Positions 1-11,478 of a stretch of DNA of 64,000 bases are shown here, piece after piece; positions within the stretch are counted from its first letter, which is position 1; each line of letters begins with the position of its first letter. The notes under the pieces were generated by a model that saw only the letters and a program-made list of their open reading frames with translations, had not been told where the DNA came from and made no database searches. The translations under genes were made by a program, and so were the position numbers. Source of the DNA: Dermanyssus gallinae. Its lineage: Eukaryota > Arthropoda > Arachnida > Mesostigmata > Dermanyssidae. The stretch lies in contig QVRM01003901.1 in assembly GCA_003439945.1 (NCBI GenBank), forward strand, positions 1,596,501 through 1,660,500, read 5' to 3'.

Positions 1-1200
1 AGAAAAATGTCAAGCACAAACGCCGTATCCATATATGCATTAGACACGCACGATTACCCCTGACCGGACATCACTACATAATCACTACAGAGCTAGTCTA
101 GAAGCGGCAGCACATGTTCGCCAACAAAAAACAATACGCATGATTCCATTCCATGTATAGGTATTTTTCGCTAACCGAAACTAATAGCTTGCAATCGCAT
201 ACGCAATGTGGCATGCAGTGCAGTTGCGTGACTAGCAAACATGTCAAAACCGTCGAAGGTGCTTGTATTGGTTGAACAGTATGCACTTTATATTTTAATT
301 GTTAGTTTTGTTCTGGTGCTAAAATTGAGATTTTTTTTTAAGTAGCTACGGTTTGCGCTTATTATATTTGTGGAAGAGATGTGAGTTAAAACGACACGGT
401 ACCAAGCTGCATTCGTAGCTCTGTTTTCCTCTTCGATGTCTATCGTCTCCAACTGCATCTGGATGTAAACACTGTTTTTAAACAGATCGAACGGTAATAG
501 TGCGGAAATAGACATTGCATTCAGTGTTTTCTTAACTCTGTGCTTCTTCATACCTAAGCGTTCGCTACAGTTTCGACTATTACGGTCATAACTGTTACTA
601 AGTTTAATGTTACAACTACAACGAACAAGAGCGAGACGCAAACTAGCAGGCAAGCAGGCGCTTCATTGTGGTCCCAGTATGTGACAGAGTCGGTGGTTGT
701 ACGTGATTGAACGCTGACTATATGCGTGGCTTATTCGTGCCGCCTGCAGCAATCCTGCAGTCGGTGTGACCATGCCACTTGTTGTTGACCGACGTTTGAG
801 TGAGTGGACGAGCGAGATCTTCCCAGCGTCGTCATTGAATACAAATGCCGGTGTACCAAGGCAGCAATCACATCCAGTCTCGACGCTTTATCAGAATATA
901 CAAAACAACAACAACAATACTCGGCCACTCACAGATAGCACGGCCCTCCAAATGAAATCCTTCGTCGTTCCCTTGTCTTCAGACGCTAAAAAGTACTGTC
1001 GTCGCAGAGCTCTCCAGTTTGCGATTCCAATCCTTAAAACAAGAAATTGAACCAGGAACAGGGTACAACTGGACAACTAGAACAATAAGGATGTGTTTGT
1101 GTTTCCCAATCGCTGACACCCGGAGATGTAAACTGCATTGGCGATGACGTGTGGCAAATCTCACAGTCGAATATAGACATCGAATCGGAATTCGACCGAA
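1..1200. other. 3' flank of the phosphatase gene, no gene recognised
   Basis: This stretch holds only short open frames with no recognisable motif. It should include the 3' UTR of the minus-strand phosphatase. I see no canonical polyadenylation signal on that strand and no clear repeat. Confidence 0.5.
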
Positions 1201-1371
1201 CTAAATCTTGGGAACCTGCAATGTGAATTGCTTCGTGCCACTTGAATGTTGCTCGCCTAATTCGTCCCTGTCTTCCGAGCCAGAAGCGATGACCGCCGGT
1301 CGTACGCTATCTTTGTTCAGGTAGTGTACAACATAATGCTGTACCAAATCGTAACAGTACTTGTACTCGGT
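1201..1371 (-). CDS. RPTP terminal exon: end of D2 and C-terminal tail
   Basis: The acceptor is TTTTACAG and the exon reads to a TAG stop at 1201-1203 (56 codons). It begins TEYKYCYDLVQHYVVHYL, the QYxFCYxxxxEYL helix that closes D2. A 36-residue hydrophilic tail ending VPKI follows. No AATAAA on this strand is visible in the 1.2 kb below the stop, so the 3' UTR end is not located. Confidence 0.9.
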   Translation of the reverse strand, partial: TEYKYCYDLVQHYVVHYLNKDSVRPAVIASGSEDRDELGEQHSSGTKQFTLQVPKI

Positions 1372-1797
1372 CTGTAAAATAAAAGCAAAGGAGAACAAAG
1401 CGACACAACGTGAAAGCGTGATACTGTAAGCGCTCTCATGCCTTCACTGCCTTTAGCGATGTTGGTGCAGTCGGCCTTCTCATAGATACCCAATGTTAGT
1501 CTAAACAATTCTAGTTGCCTGTATATTGTCGAAAAATGCCTACTTCAATAAAACTATAAGCGATAAGAAAGATTTTTCACTGCTGTTGCACTTGTTTCTT
1601 ATGTATCACAAGCTAAGCCTCCGCTAAGCTTTGTATTAGTAAGTGTTACAGATATTAATTAACTCTGGTAAAATGTCTACACGTGGATAAAACGCTAGCA
1701 AAAGAGAGGTAGCTTGATTACGGCATATCAGCGATCATCTCACTGTTCCTACGGCGACGAAGTTCACTTGTAATTTGGCGCGCTTACGTTTACTTAC

Positions 1798-1928
1798 CAT
1801 GTTTTCCACCAGCTGCACGCGATGTCGACGTACCGTGCGAACTGCCTGGAAGACATCGATCTCTCCGTGTTCGATCACCTGTTCGATTGCCACGTTTGCT
1901 GCGCAGTAGACGCCCGCACGGCTTTTGC
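1798..1928 (-). CDS. RPTP exon: D2, KSRAGVYCAAN..DVFQAVRTVRRHR
   Basis: The acceptor is GTGTAG, the donor is ATG|GTAAGT, and the length is 131 bp (residues 611-653). With the split Gly codon the loop reads SHNGKSRAG, so the phosphate-binding Arg (613) is kept although the Cys is Ser. IDVFQAVRTVRRHRVQLVENM matches the DVFHAVKTLRxxxxxMV helix typical of R2B D2 domains. Confidence 0.92.
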
Positions 1929-2349
1929 CTACACTCGTACAATCGTACGAAAAATACAACCACACAGCAAGATGAGCATACTAAAGCAGAAGGTCAGCCA
2001 GAAGTAGATATATGAATAATTTACTTACACAAACTTTGTATGTAGCTCGATGTAGCCCTGAATTCGAGAGCTTTAAAATAACCTACTGTAAAGACGCTCG
2101 AGAAGCTATACTCTAGGTCAGGAGAGGAGGTTTAAACAGAGCTACAACTTGAATTCATATGCGAATTAAAATTATATGCTCAAAGTAGGCCGCACATACG
2201 ATACAGCCACGTTGGACACTTGAATTTTCAAAATGGAGTGTGAAACGTGCTTGTTTAGACGGAGCATTGCAGCGCTTTTGCTATTTTCCTATGCCTCCGA
2301 ACTGCGGCCGTAGCTTCTCTGTTATTTCTACTACTTCTTAGCTATTTCT

Positions 2350-2960
2350 CACAAGTTATTAGCACAGACTACCAACAAAGGCTCTTGAGAATGGCAAACT
2401 ATATATAGACATACATGTCCCAGTGCTACATTCAAATGCATTTAGGCCTGGTCCGCTGACTAACCAACATCCTATCCCCGTTATAATCTCCAAAAATGTC
2501 TCAGTTCGTTTAAAATTGTCCTTGTCGAGCCTGGCATTGAAATCCCCCGCTAAAATCATAGGAGCTTTTCTCGGCACCGCTTCGAACCCGAGCATAACAG
2601 TTCTGTCATGATTTCAGTGGACTTTACACCTACCGGTTGTACAAAAACTGCCACAATCTCAACCCCCTTGACGCAATTGCTACGAAATTTTCCGCTATTA
2701 TTCCTATTCTCATTTCTCCAATTTCTGCTCTCGTAAATATTGAACCCCCCCACACACTTGGCCTACCCCGTCCCTCGCCTTTATGCGCAAGTGCGTCAGT
2801 AGAAGCGCCCCAAAGTGAAAGGTTCTACAGCCCAAGTTTCCGTCAAAATTAGAATATCCACTGCTTCTGCGCCTAACGGTTCTAACACGCCATGCCCTTC
2901 GCAGTTCTTCAGCACTACCTTGATAATTTGCGTAAGCTTTTCTTGAATGCGATTTCTCCA
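2350..2960 (-). pseudogene. LINE endonuclease (EEP) fragment, decayed
   Basis: Minus-strand frames with frameshifts give, in order, NCEGHGV and ILTETW, then VAVFVQP and AGDFNARLD. These are the apurinic-like endonuclease blocks of non-LTR elements (ADIxxLTETW, GDFNA). Frame changes and stops break the protein. It lies in the last large intron of the phosphatase. Which LINE family it belongs to cannot be told from this part. Confidence 0.6.
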
Positions 2961-3119
2961 TCTTCGTACGTTTTTTGCGGAGTCAAAATGTTTACATTTG
3001 GCACACGCATGGAAACGCTTTGCTCCTTGAGTTTAGTGTTTCCCGAGCGTCACTGGGTCTTTGATCCACGAGCCGTAACGCTGTTGTCATCGCAGTCATT
3101 TTTATTTACGGGGGTGCCG

Positions 3120-3432
3120 CAGTTTCTTTGGCATTGCTATAGAGAGGTCTGGCAAGCAGCCGAATATCAGAGCAGACATTTAACTACGGCGTTTGCAGCC
3201 CATGGGCTTCATCACGTGTTATGCAGCACGCAAGAATTGCACGATCCTCAGAAGTATTGGAGGGGCACGAGGTGCTCTGGCCAGTGCGATAGATACCACG
3301 CCGCAGCATGTTCAGCAGTTCAGTCAATAGCTGAACTAGCAAAATAAGAGAAGATACAATGATGTGAAGGAATCACTATTTTTGCCTGATGTATAAGTTT
3401 ATAATTTTACCGAACCTGGGTGTTAACAAACA
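3120..3432 (+). mobile_element. 3' end of His/Cys-tailed LINE (copy 1)
   Basis: The open frame 3120-3347 ends in SRHLTTAFAAHGLHHVLC and CDRYHAAACSAVQSIAELAK, the same C-terminal segment as the larger copy ending at 13726. The 3' UTR (TTTTACCGAACCTGGGTG) also resembles that of the copy near 13780. It ends in a short TAA-rich tail just before an R2-like LINE end. It is strongly 5'-truncated. Confidence 0.65.
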
Positions 3433-4042
<610 letters not shown>

Positions 4043-4126
4043 GGGAGTGCAGATGCGGGCGCAATCTACGATTGTTAAGTCGACGTTAGCGTTGAACCAA
4101 TTTATGATGATGATAATAATACAGAC

Positions 4127-4319
4127 CGTTGTGAGAAATGACGAGTACGGGTCCATACGTTGTTCGCTGTCTCCAGCGTTCAACCATATTCATCATTTCG
4201 ACGAGAGTGTTTGTCGATGTGGGCACGCGGTGTCCTTCTGGCCAGCATGTTATCTGGAAAAACTGAGTGGTCTTCGGCTCTGCTTTCACCCCTGCCATCA
4301 ATTCGGTAAGGGAGACCAC
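4127..4319 (-). CDS. RPTP exon: D2 WPE loop and start of the pseudo-catalytic loop
   Basis: The acceptor is TTTTATAG, the donor is AACG|GTCTGT, and the length is 193 bp (residues 546-609 plus one base). It carries QITCWPEGHRVP (WPE in place of WPD, common in D2 domains), the helix LVEMMNMVERWRQRT, then GPVLVISHN. The alignment GPxVVHCxNG to GPVLVISHNG places Ser607 where the nucleophilic Cys should be. The upstream intron is about 9.8 kb and holds the intact mariner and several LINEs. Confidence 0.9.
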
Positions 4320-4538
4320 CTATAAAATGACAGACGGAAAAATTTGCCCAACGATGTTAGCCAACGGCTACCTAATACACGACACCTTTAAGTGCGGATA
4401 CAAAATTATGTATTATCATCATTTATTTATCGCACAATATGTATGGTATGTGTAATAATAAGAAAGTATGTTTATGTAAGTGTATATAAAAGCCAAACGC
4501 GATACATAGAATACGAAGATAAATTATTATCACATTTT

Positions 4539-4662
4539 TAATATCTGCCCTTATTTATTAGTTATTATTTATTTAACGAACTTTAGGATCTGCCTTTATT
4601 TATTAGTTATTATTTAACAAATGTTAGTATCTGCCTTTCTTTATTAGTTATTATTTTTTACT
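4539..4662. repeat. Minisatellite, about 40-48 bp unit, three copies
   Basis: Three tandem units share ATCTGCC(C/T)TT(A/T)(C/T)TTTATTAGTTATTATTT and differ in their tails. Unit lengths are unequal and the repeat is AT-rich. It lies in the phosphatase intron. Confidence 0.75.
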
Positions 4663-4859
4663 TTTTTAAACGAAACAAGCTCTTAGTAAACAGCAATCGG
4701 TTGACATACTGCAACAAATACACTAATTCAATTCAGATTTAAATGAACCAATATTTGGTCAAAAAGGGAACATTATTTACAATATTTCCATTTTACAAAC
4801 CGTTACCTAGATTCATACAACAGCGAGTTTACATGTATGCCGATATTTGCGCTGTTAGC

Positions 4860-5066
4860 GTTTTATGTTCTCAGTGTCTTGGTCATCCGCCACGAAAACA
4901 TAGAATTTACACGACTTGTCTGGGAAGTTTGGTTTGACGAGATGGTGTTACCGCTTCTAAAACTCTTTAAACGAATGATAAAATATTTTGATATATTTAA
5001 TGAGTTTAAATTACGATTGTACGGCCGGCAAACCTCACAGCAATAGGTTAATTGAGGTTCAACCAA
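4860..5066 (-). mobile_element. 3' fragment of LINE group B (jockey/CR1-like), minus strand
   Basis: The minus-strand peptide contains SFRSGNTISSNQTSQTSR then VNSMFSWRMTK. This parallels DLRSGHTVVPKNTARTERIN and NIFAWRIAR at the end of the copy at 5804-6748. The match is confined to the last 60 or so residues. Confidence 0.55.
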
Positions 5067-5267
5067 ACTATTAAAGCCTTATGTGCAAATTGTAATCATT
5101 AATTATAGAACAACGGAATATGATAATAGATATAAAACTAGTATCGGCAAATCTATATTATAATATAAGGTTGTTTCTTCTAACTTTTAAAATCTGACCA
5201 ATTTTGTATCGATTGTGATGTATTTTTTTGGGTTGGCTACGCTGTATGAAATCGAATATTGTGGAGA

Positions 5268-5420
5268 AATAGGTACTGCCAATGGCGGATATTTGTAGCT
5301 CAGTTACGCGACAGTTTCTACCGATCTCTCTGGCTGGCGAGTATTGCCGGTGCCGTTCGACTTCATGTGAACTATCAACGAATTGTGAGGGCTACCCGCG
5401 CACTGCGTGTTTGGTTGATC
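5268..5420 (+). repeat. Left arm of an inverted repeat, possible old coding piece
   Basis: It matches the reverse complement of about 7046-7229, starting at (T)AGG(T/C)A(C/G)TGCC and including GGCTGGCGA and CGAATTGTGAGG. Both arms can be read as VAQLRDSFYRSLWLA then AGAVRL and RIVR. About half of the codon differences are silent third-position changes. The arms enclose the group B LINE at 5804-6748. Confidence 0.6.
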
Positions 5421-5656
5421 TGATTTGGCTTAGACTAGTTAATCGAATGACTTGTGTGATATAAGTGTTAGAATCTAGTTTCGGTGTCACCGCAATCCCG
5501 AGATCCCTAATGCAATTTAAAATACACAATAGACTCCGCGAACCAAATACAAACGTGTCTTGCGTCAAGCGCGTTGTTTTAACGTAACTCTAAGAGCACG
5601 ATTTATATATCCAACTAGAAGAATACATATCGCGTGTACCCTTTTGAGAATCATTC

Positions 5657-5661
5657 ATGTA

Positions 5662-5711
<50 letters not shown>
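5657..5711. repeat. (TA)n microsatellite
   Basis: A nearly pure AT dinucleotide tract of about 50 bp with one G interruption at the left end. Confidence 0.95.
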
Positions 5712-5713
<2 letters not shown>

Positions 5714-5803
5714 AAGCTTAATACTTAAGTCGAGTATGCATACACATATATGCAAGTACAGAATGTTTGCTGACTATCGGGAGGGTTAAACACCTTCCGG
5801 GGA

Positions 5804-6299
5804 GTGGCGGACCGAAACAGGCTAACAGCGTCGCCAATTGTGTTGGACAACGTCCTCAGTCGACCCTGGCCTGCCCCGTCAGGTGACCCTCAGGGCGGAT
5901 GCGCGTCTCCTTTGCTGTACGCCATCTTTATTTCTGATATCGGCCGGCACGTCCCTCCTGGGGTGAAATACCTAGAGTACGCCGACGACCTCAAGCTCTA
6001 CTGCCCTGTGAATGACAGCACCTCGCACGTTCGGCTGGAAAGGGCTGTTGACGGAATCGCCCGTTGGTGTGTCGAGAACGGAATGATTCTCTCGGCTCAG
6101 AAATGTGTCGTTCTGAAGCGTGGTCGACTGATTTTGACTATGAGATCAATGGGACCGTTCTCCCCACGCTTCCCGGCACGAGAGACTTAGGTATACAGGT
6201 CACCGCTGACCTAACTTTTAAGGAGCATGTGCACCAGCTGGTGAAATCCTCTGCAATACTTGTAAATACGTTGTTTCGTTGTTTTATTGTCAGGGATCC

Positions 6300-6349
<50 letters not shown>

Positions 6350-6748
6350 ATGTACAAAGCCATAGTTCTCTCAAGACTAATGTACTGCTCCCCGGTGTGG
6401 GAACCATACCAAAAAGGTTTCCTCAATAAGCTTGAGGGCGTCCAACACAAATTTTTGAGGCGATTAAGATGGCGGTGCAACCTCGACAGGGATGCGATCG
6501 CCCTACCGCCAATATCCGCCCTGTTTGTAAAACAAAATGTCTCTGCCCTCCGCATACTTCGAAAGGCAGGAATGATTGACAAATTTTTTGACATCCACTC
6601 CAACGACCTACGTAGTGGTCACACTGTTGTGCCAAAGAACACCGCTCGCACTGAGCGTATTAATAATATATTTGCCTGGCGAATAGCTCGAATGTACCAA
6701 TCCAAGCAGTTATCACCGGAACAATTTGGTGTATCTTCATTGTTGTAA
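5804..6748 (+). pseudogene. LINE group B reverse transcriptase fragment, split by (TA)n
   Basis: The first frame has SGDPQGGCASPLLYAIF and YLEYADDLKLY, the RT motifs before and at the catalytic YADD. The reading moves to another frame near 6120 (TRDLGIQVTADLTFKEHV). It then meets a (TA)n tract at 6302-6346 that shifts frame again into MYKAIVLSRLMYCSPVWEPY and an end NNIFAWRIARMY. The microsatellite sits inside the coding sequence where the family continues straight on. 5'-truncated and not functional. A related minus-strand piece is at 21221-21586. Confidence 0.8.
6302..6346. repeat. (TA)n microsatellite within a LINE coding region
   Basis: About 45 bp of pure TA, lying between the RDP and MYKAIV codons of a decayed LINE. 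It causes a frameshift there. Confidence 0.95.
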
Positions 6749-6884
6749 CCTGTGTCAACCCCTTTCAATAAGGGCGCTATTGAAATTGAATTTAATTGAA
6801 ATTAGAATGATCATCCAGTTTGTTATTTCTATCCTGAATTTTAAATTGTTTTTTATGTTTCACATTTTTATTGTAACACGTGCT

Positions 6885-6950
6885 GCGCCGCGATCGGACC
6901 CGCGACTCCTGCCCATTCCACGCCGTCGACCATTAGACCGTGCGTAGCAA
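6885..6950 (-). repeat. tRNA-like fragment, possible third SINE type
   Basis: On the minus strand, GGTCTAATGGTCGACGGC resembles an A box and GCGGGTCCGATCGC a B box, about 30 bp apart. No repeat partner was found in the window and the stems are poor, so this is weak. Confidence 0.25.
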
Positions 6951-7045
6951 TGGATTCCGTTATGAACATTTTATACTTAGTGAAAAGGCATTTACTTGCT
7001 CCATGTATTCTCTCTAGCGACCAAATTGGATTTCCAGTAAGGGTT

Positions 7046-7229
7046 CCATGATGCAGCCAAACACGCGGACATTCAGTTGCATATTTCGCAGAGCGCGGGT
7101 GGACCTCACAATTCGTTTATAGTTCACAAGAAGTCGGACGGCACCGGCGGTATTCGCCAGCCAGAGAGATCGATAGAAGCTGTCGCGCAACTGAGCTGCC
7201 AATATCCGCCATTGAGAGGGCAGTGCCTA
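7046..7229 (-). repeat. Right arm of the inverted repeat at 5.3 kb
   Basis: The reverse complement matches 5268-5420. It has about 24 extra bases near the far end of the arm (after CGCGCTCTGCG), which the left copy lacks. A run of ten or more G follows directly at 7238. Confidence 0.6.
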
Positions 7230-7329
7230 ATTAAAATGGGGGGGGGGGGGTTGGATGGTAACGCACCATCTCTTTTTATTGAGACATCTGTGCTTTCCGT
7301 TTTTTGTTTTCGATTATGGTCAACTTTTA

Positions 7330-7463
7330 GTCCACTCCGGTATTTACCTTGTCTAAATTGGGAACCATGGAAACCAATTTAAGAGTGGCCGGTCTGGGTC
7401 TCGAACCCAGGCCTCCCGAATGCAAGGCAAAGGCTTTTGACACTAAGCCATCTTGGTCGGTAA
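7330..7463 (-). repeat. tRNA-derived SINE, family 2 (copy 1)
   Basis: On the minus strand: AAGATGGCTTAGTG (A box), CCTTTGCCTTGCATTCGGGA, then GGGTTCGAGACCC (B box), followed by a 3' part CCGGCCACTCTTAAATTGG...GACAAGGTAAAT. The same 130-bp order recurs on the plus strand at 31699-31830 with a few percent of differences. The shared non-tRNA 3' half shows it is a SINE and not a tRNA gene. Confidence 0.8.
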
Positions 7464-7469
7464 AAACAA

Positions 7470-8320
7470 ATAATTATTCACAATATTCGTCATAAAGCGT
7501 CTTCATACAACCCAAAAATACAACACTATCCATACAAAATCGGTCAAATTTTAAAAGTTAAAAGAAATAAACTTATATTACAGTATAGATTTGTCAATGC
7601 TACCGGCAAATGTATACAGCAAATAAAAGGGGAAAACATCTATATTTTTGACTGTCCAAGTCTTACAGACTAGGGAAGTAATTATCAAATAAATCTATGA
7701 AACGACTAAGCCCTATATTATTCCCAAAAAGCTCGCAAAGGACGGCGCGCCGAAAATAGCGTTCAGGTTTGGACTCCTAAAAAATGCGAAGGTAGAGGAC
7801 TACTCATGTATGCATTGTTAAGATGCCTTTAAAGGAAGCAATATCTGGATCCGGTGCTCTGACACCAATTATAAAGCTCTGGGGGAGCAGCTTCTCATCA
7901 AGAAAAGAAGACATTCAACAATACACAATGAGCGACCCGAACATATCTTCAGCTTGATATGTTCTGGTAGCTCTATGCAAAGTTCGTAACCTAACTCCGT
8001 CCCAACCCCTGTTCGCCATATAACGACACCGCATTCCAATGTTAAATTACAACCGGCTACAAAAACGCTTTAAGTGTCGCCGTAGATATTACCTTAGCTC
8101 GCAGACTACTTGCCGGTAGAAATCTCTACACCACTGAAAGAAGCCAGTCAAGAATCCAGCGCCTGTTTACACCTAAGATAACCAATTACTCAATTCCAAT
8201 GTAGTTTCAATCAGACAGATCAGAATCGTGGCTGAACGCATACGACAGAAACTCCTGGGCCGGTTCGCGGCTCCCACCAGCAATACGTACACCCCCAGAG
8301 AACCATTCAAATGTATTTCA
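7470..8320. other. Mostly unassigned intron, possibly LINE 5' remains
   Basis: No clear open frame or motif. The closeness of the RT fragment from 8330 suggests that the right half is decayed LINE sequence, but I cannot show it. Confidence 0.3.
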
Positions 8321-8329
8321 ACGTATGGT

Positions 8330-8660
8330 AAATAAAATTCTCATTAGCGATGATTATCCTAAGACTTGGAAAACAGCACGCACATTCTTATTCTAAAACC
8401 CGCTAAACCGCAAGGAGATCCCTCGGCATACCGCCCTATAGATATTCTTTCCTGACTTGCTAAGGGCAGCCGAGCTCACTAACAACAAGCTATTTGAAAC
8501 GGAACTAGGGCAAAAAGATGCGCTGTCGGAAAACCAACACGGTTTCCGAGCCCGACATTCCACAGACTCTGCCTCTAACAAAGTGGTAAACGTATCTAAA
8601 GCGGAGGGAAATACAGCAAGAGCAAGCCGGCTGCATTGTCTAGTCTCTTATAGGTGAAAA
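8330..8660 (+). pseudogene. LINE reverse transcriptase fragment (finger region)
   Basis: Broken frames read VNKILISDDYP.TWKTAR, a stop, then LLRAAELTNNKLFETEL and LSENQHGFRARHSTDSA. This is the order WKxAxxxxIxKP...LSExQxGFRxxxST of the RT fingers. It stops soon after. Family uncertain. Confidence 0.6.
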
Positions 8661-9878
8661 CGCTGATAGGCTTTCGAAGGATGCCAAAAACAAAGCACAT
8701 ACACAAGTCCGCTATTTCGCTGTATCTCTTAAAATTTGTTTTCAGGAGCGGTAGTACTAAAGTAGCGCCCTTTAAGCACATGACGTGGTGCACCTTGCTT
8801 CAATGTACACGTCATTAGTGTCTTTTTTTGTTTCATAGTATGCCTGTATATGTATTCCGGAATAACATATTTTATTTACGTTGATTGTATTCAAACGGGC
8901 CAGCTTCATGCTAGAAGGCCGGTCACACGTTTAAAAATACAAAAAATAACCAGTGCTACATATTTTGTTTATATTGAAACCGACTTCTTCCCAAGGCTTA
9001 GACCCGCTTGTAGCCTCGACTTAATTTGTTACATAAGTCTAAATGTTGAAGCTCTGAAGATTATCGTATAGGCTGTCCATAACATATGTCTACCGTTGAA
9101 TTTGAATAGGGTCGCAGTTTGTATTTTTAAAACATCAGTAACTTGGACCGACTGTATATTTAAAAGAAATTGTTTTATATTGAGAAGTTATACAGATAGT
9201 TTAGAGGTGTGGTAAACAACCACTCAAATTGTTGAGTTACAAGCACAGCCCGTTAACATTTTGTATAGATACAAGATCACTTAGACGTACGGAAGAGACG
9301 TCGCGTCGCTCAATTTGACGTAAGACACGCCTTAAGGTCAGAGTCCAAGCGAACTAAAGATATTCTCAGGAACCAACTAGAATGACAGAGAGATACATCC
9401 TAAAAGCACAACAGCTGCCGACGATGTCAAAGTTTCTCGTCGACTGATTTTAATTAAGTACTTTTACGGAACCTAAGAAAAAAGAAGTAATCTAGCAGAA
9501 GTAATTTAGCAGATTACAAAATATTCAATACCGTGCAAACGGTGTCGGTATATTGGGGAGGTGATGGTTAATACGGCCTGCGTGAACCATTTCCAAATGC
9601 ATATTTAGCTACCTATTTAACTTTAACCTAAATCTACAATTAGGAAGAAAGATTACCTGAAGAAGATTTGCTTCACACTGGGATTAAACGTGCGGCTTCT
9701 AGTGCCAGAGGGCCAGCCACCTCTTCTATATCGTCCAGGGTTTTCTCATGATCATATATGCCGCTGCAACGGCGGACTTAACCTCTGCCATCAATCATGC
9801 GATAATAAAACTGAATGCAATGCCTCTTTTTGAAACGTTACTAGCCGACCGCGAGCCGGACTCTTCATTGTGTATGTA
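8661..9878. other. Intronic sequence, nothing recognised
   Basis: Only short random frames. No repeat partner or motif seen. Confidence 0.4.
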
Positions 9879-11197
9879 CGAGGTGTGTTCAAAAAGTATC
9901 GCGACTTTTGAATTTTCGCGGGTTACGTATATTCGAATTTCGATTTTTTTGTGGCGTTATGTTGGTACTCATGTCTCTCACTTATGCCGACAAGCTCGGC
10001 CATTTTGAATGTTCACTTAATTGTTGACAGCTGCTTTGCTTGCACGTTTTGGATCGTCTTCGATTTTTACCTATTCAAAAAAATGGATCAAAGAACCTGT
10101 ATCAAATTTTGTGTGAAAAACGAAATTAAGTGCGCGGATGCATTCCGAATGTTGACTGTGGCATACGGAGAAGCTACCTTGGACCGAAGCAACGTTTATC
10201 GGTGGTACAAAATGTTCTCAGAAGGCCGAGAAGATGTGAACGACGAAGAGCGTGCCGGACGCCCGAGCACTTCAACAACAGACGAAAAAATTAATGAAGT
10301 GGAGAAAATGGTATTGGCCAATCGTCGAATCACCGTTAGAGAAGTTGCTGAGGACCTAAACATATCGATTGGCTCGTGCCATTCGATTTTTATCAATGAT
10401 TTGGGCATGAGACGGGTCGCCGCGAAATTCGTACCAAAATTGCTCAATTGCGACCAAAAACAGCATCGCATGAACATTGCTAATAAGATGTTGGACTCTG
10501 TCCGCGACGACCCAAATTTGCTCCAGAGGGTCATAACTGGTGACGAATCGTGGGTTTATGGTTATGACGTGGAAACCAAAGCTCAATCATCTCAATGGAA
10601 GCTGCCGCACGAACCAAGACCGAAAAAAGCGCGCCAAGTTCGGTCGAATGTGAAAGTTTTGCTGACAGTTTTCTTCGATTGCAGGGGCGTGGTGCATCAT
10701 GAGTTCTTGCCACAGGGTAGAACGGTCAATAAGGAATATTACCTGCAAGTTATGCGCAATTTGCGCGAAGCAATCCGCCAGAAACGCCCGGATTTGTGGA
10801 AGAACAAAAATTGGCTTTTGCACCACGATAACGCCCCTGCTCACACATCGTTGCTTGTGCGCGAGTTTTTGGCCAAAAACAACACACTAATGATGCCGCA
10901 GCCACCGTATTCCCCAGATCTGGCCCCCTGTGACTTTTTCTTGTTCCCTAAACTGAAGAAGCCCATGAAAGGACGACGTTACGCTACGCTTGACGAGATA
11001 AAGACGGCATCGAGGGAGAAGCTGAACAAGATAAAAAAAATGTTTTTTTGAAGTGCTTCGAAGATTGGAAAAACCGTTGGCACAAGTGTATAATATCTCA
11101 TGGGGATTACTTTGAAGGGGACAAAATAGATATTCATGAATAAATGAATAATTTTTGAAAAAACACAAAAGTCGCGATACTCTTTGAACACACCTCG
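9879..11197 (+). mobile_element. Nearly intact mariner transposon
   Basis: The element is 1319 bp, the usual mariner size. It starts CGAGGTGTGTTCAAA and ends with the inverted copy. The first 32 bp of the two ends differ at one position. A TA dinucleotide flanks each end (9877-9878 and 11198-11199), the mariner target duplication. It lies in the 9.8-kb intron between the phosphatase exons at 14114 and 4319, on the opposite strand to the gene. Confidence 0.96.
10083..11143 (+). CDS. Mariner transposase, one frameshift near the C-terminus
   Basis: The start is taken at the ATG of MDQRTCIKFC (10083), after the 5' UTR. The N-terminal helix-turn-helix region includes VYRWYKMFSEGREDV and RAGRPSTSTTDE. 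The catalytic DD34D is complete: VITGDESWVYGYD, then LLHHDNAPAH, then YSPDLAPCDFFLFP with 34 residues between the last two Asp. The frame ends at 11051 after an A-run and T-run (11032-11047). One frame over, reading resumes as LKCFEDWKNRWHKCI and GDYFEGD to a stop at 11141-11143, as in full-length mariners. A single indel in the homopolymer explains the break. Confidence 0.93.
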
Positions 11198-11434
11198 TAT
11201 GCTTGCTCAAACTGTCGTATGACTGAGATATGGCTTTGCAATATCTGGGCGAAAAGCATGCCGTGAGAAAGGGTACTACAAGTCTCTTTCCCCAATCACA
11301 GCTGCGCTACAACTGAGTGTTTGCATGAATGGGCAATCGACATATCGATGCATTCTTCATTTGACGGGACCTCCCATTTAGGTTACTTATAAAATGTCCG
11401 TCATTTCGTTCTCGCTTTCTCTCCCTCCATCTCT

Positions 11435-11478
<44 letters not shown>

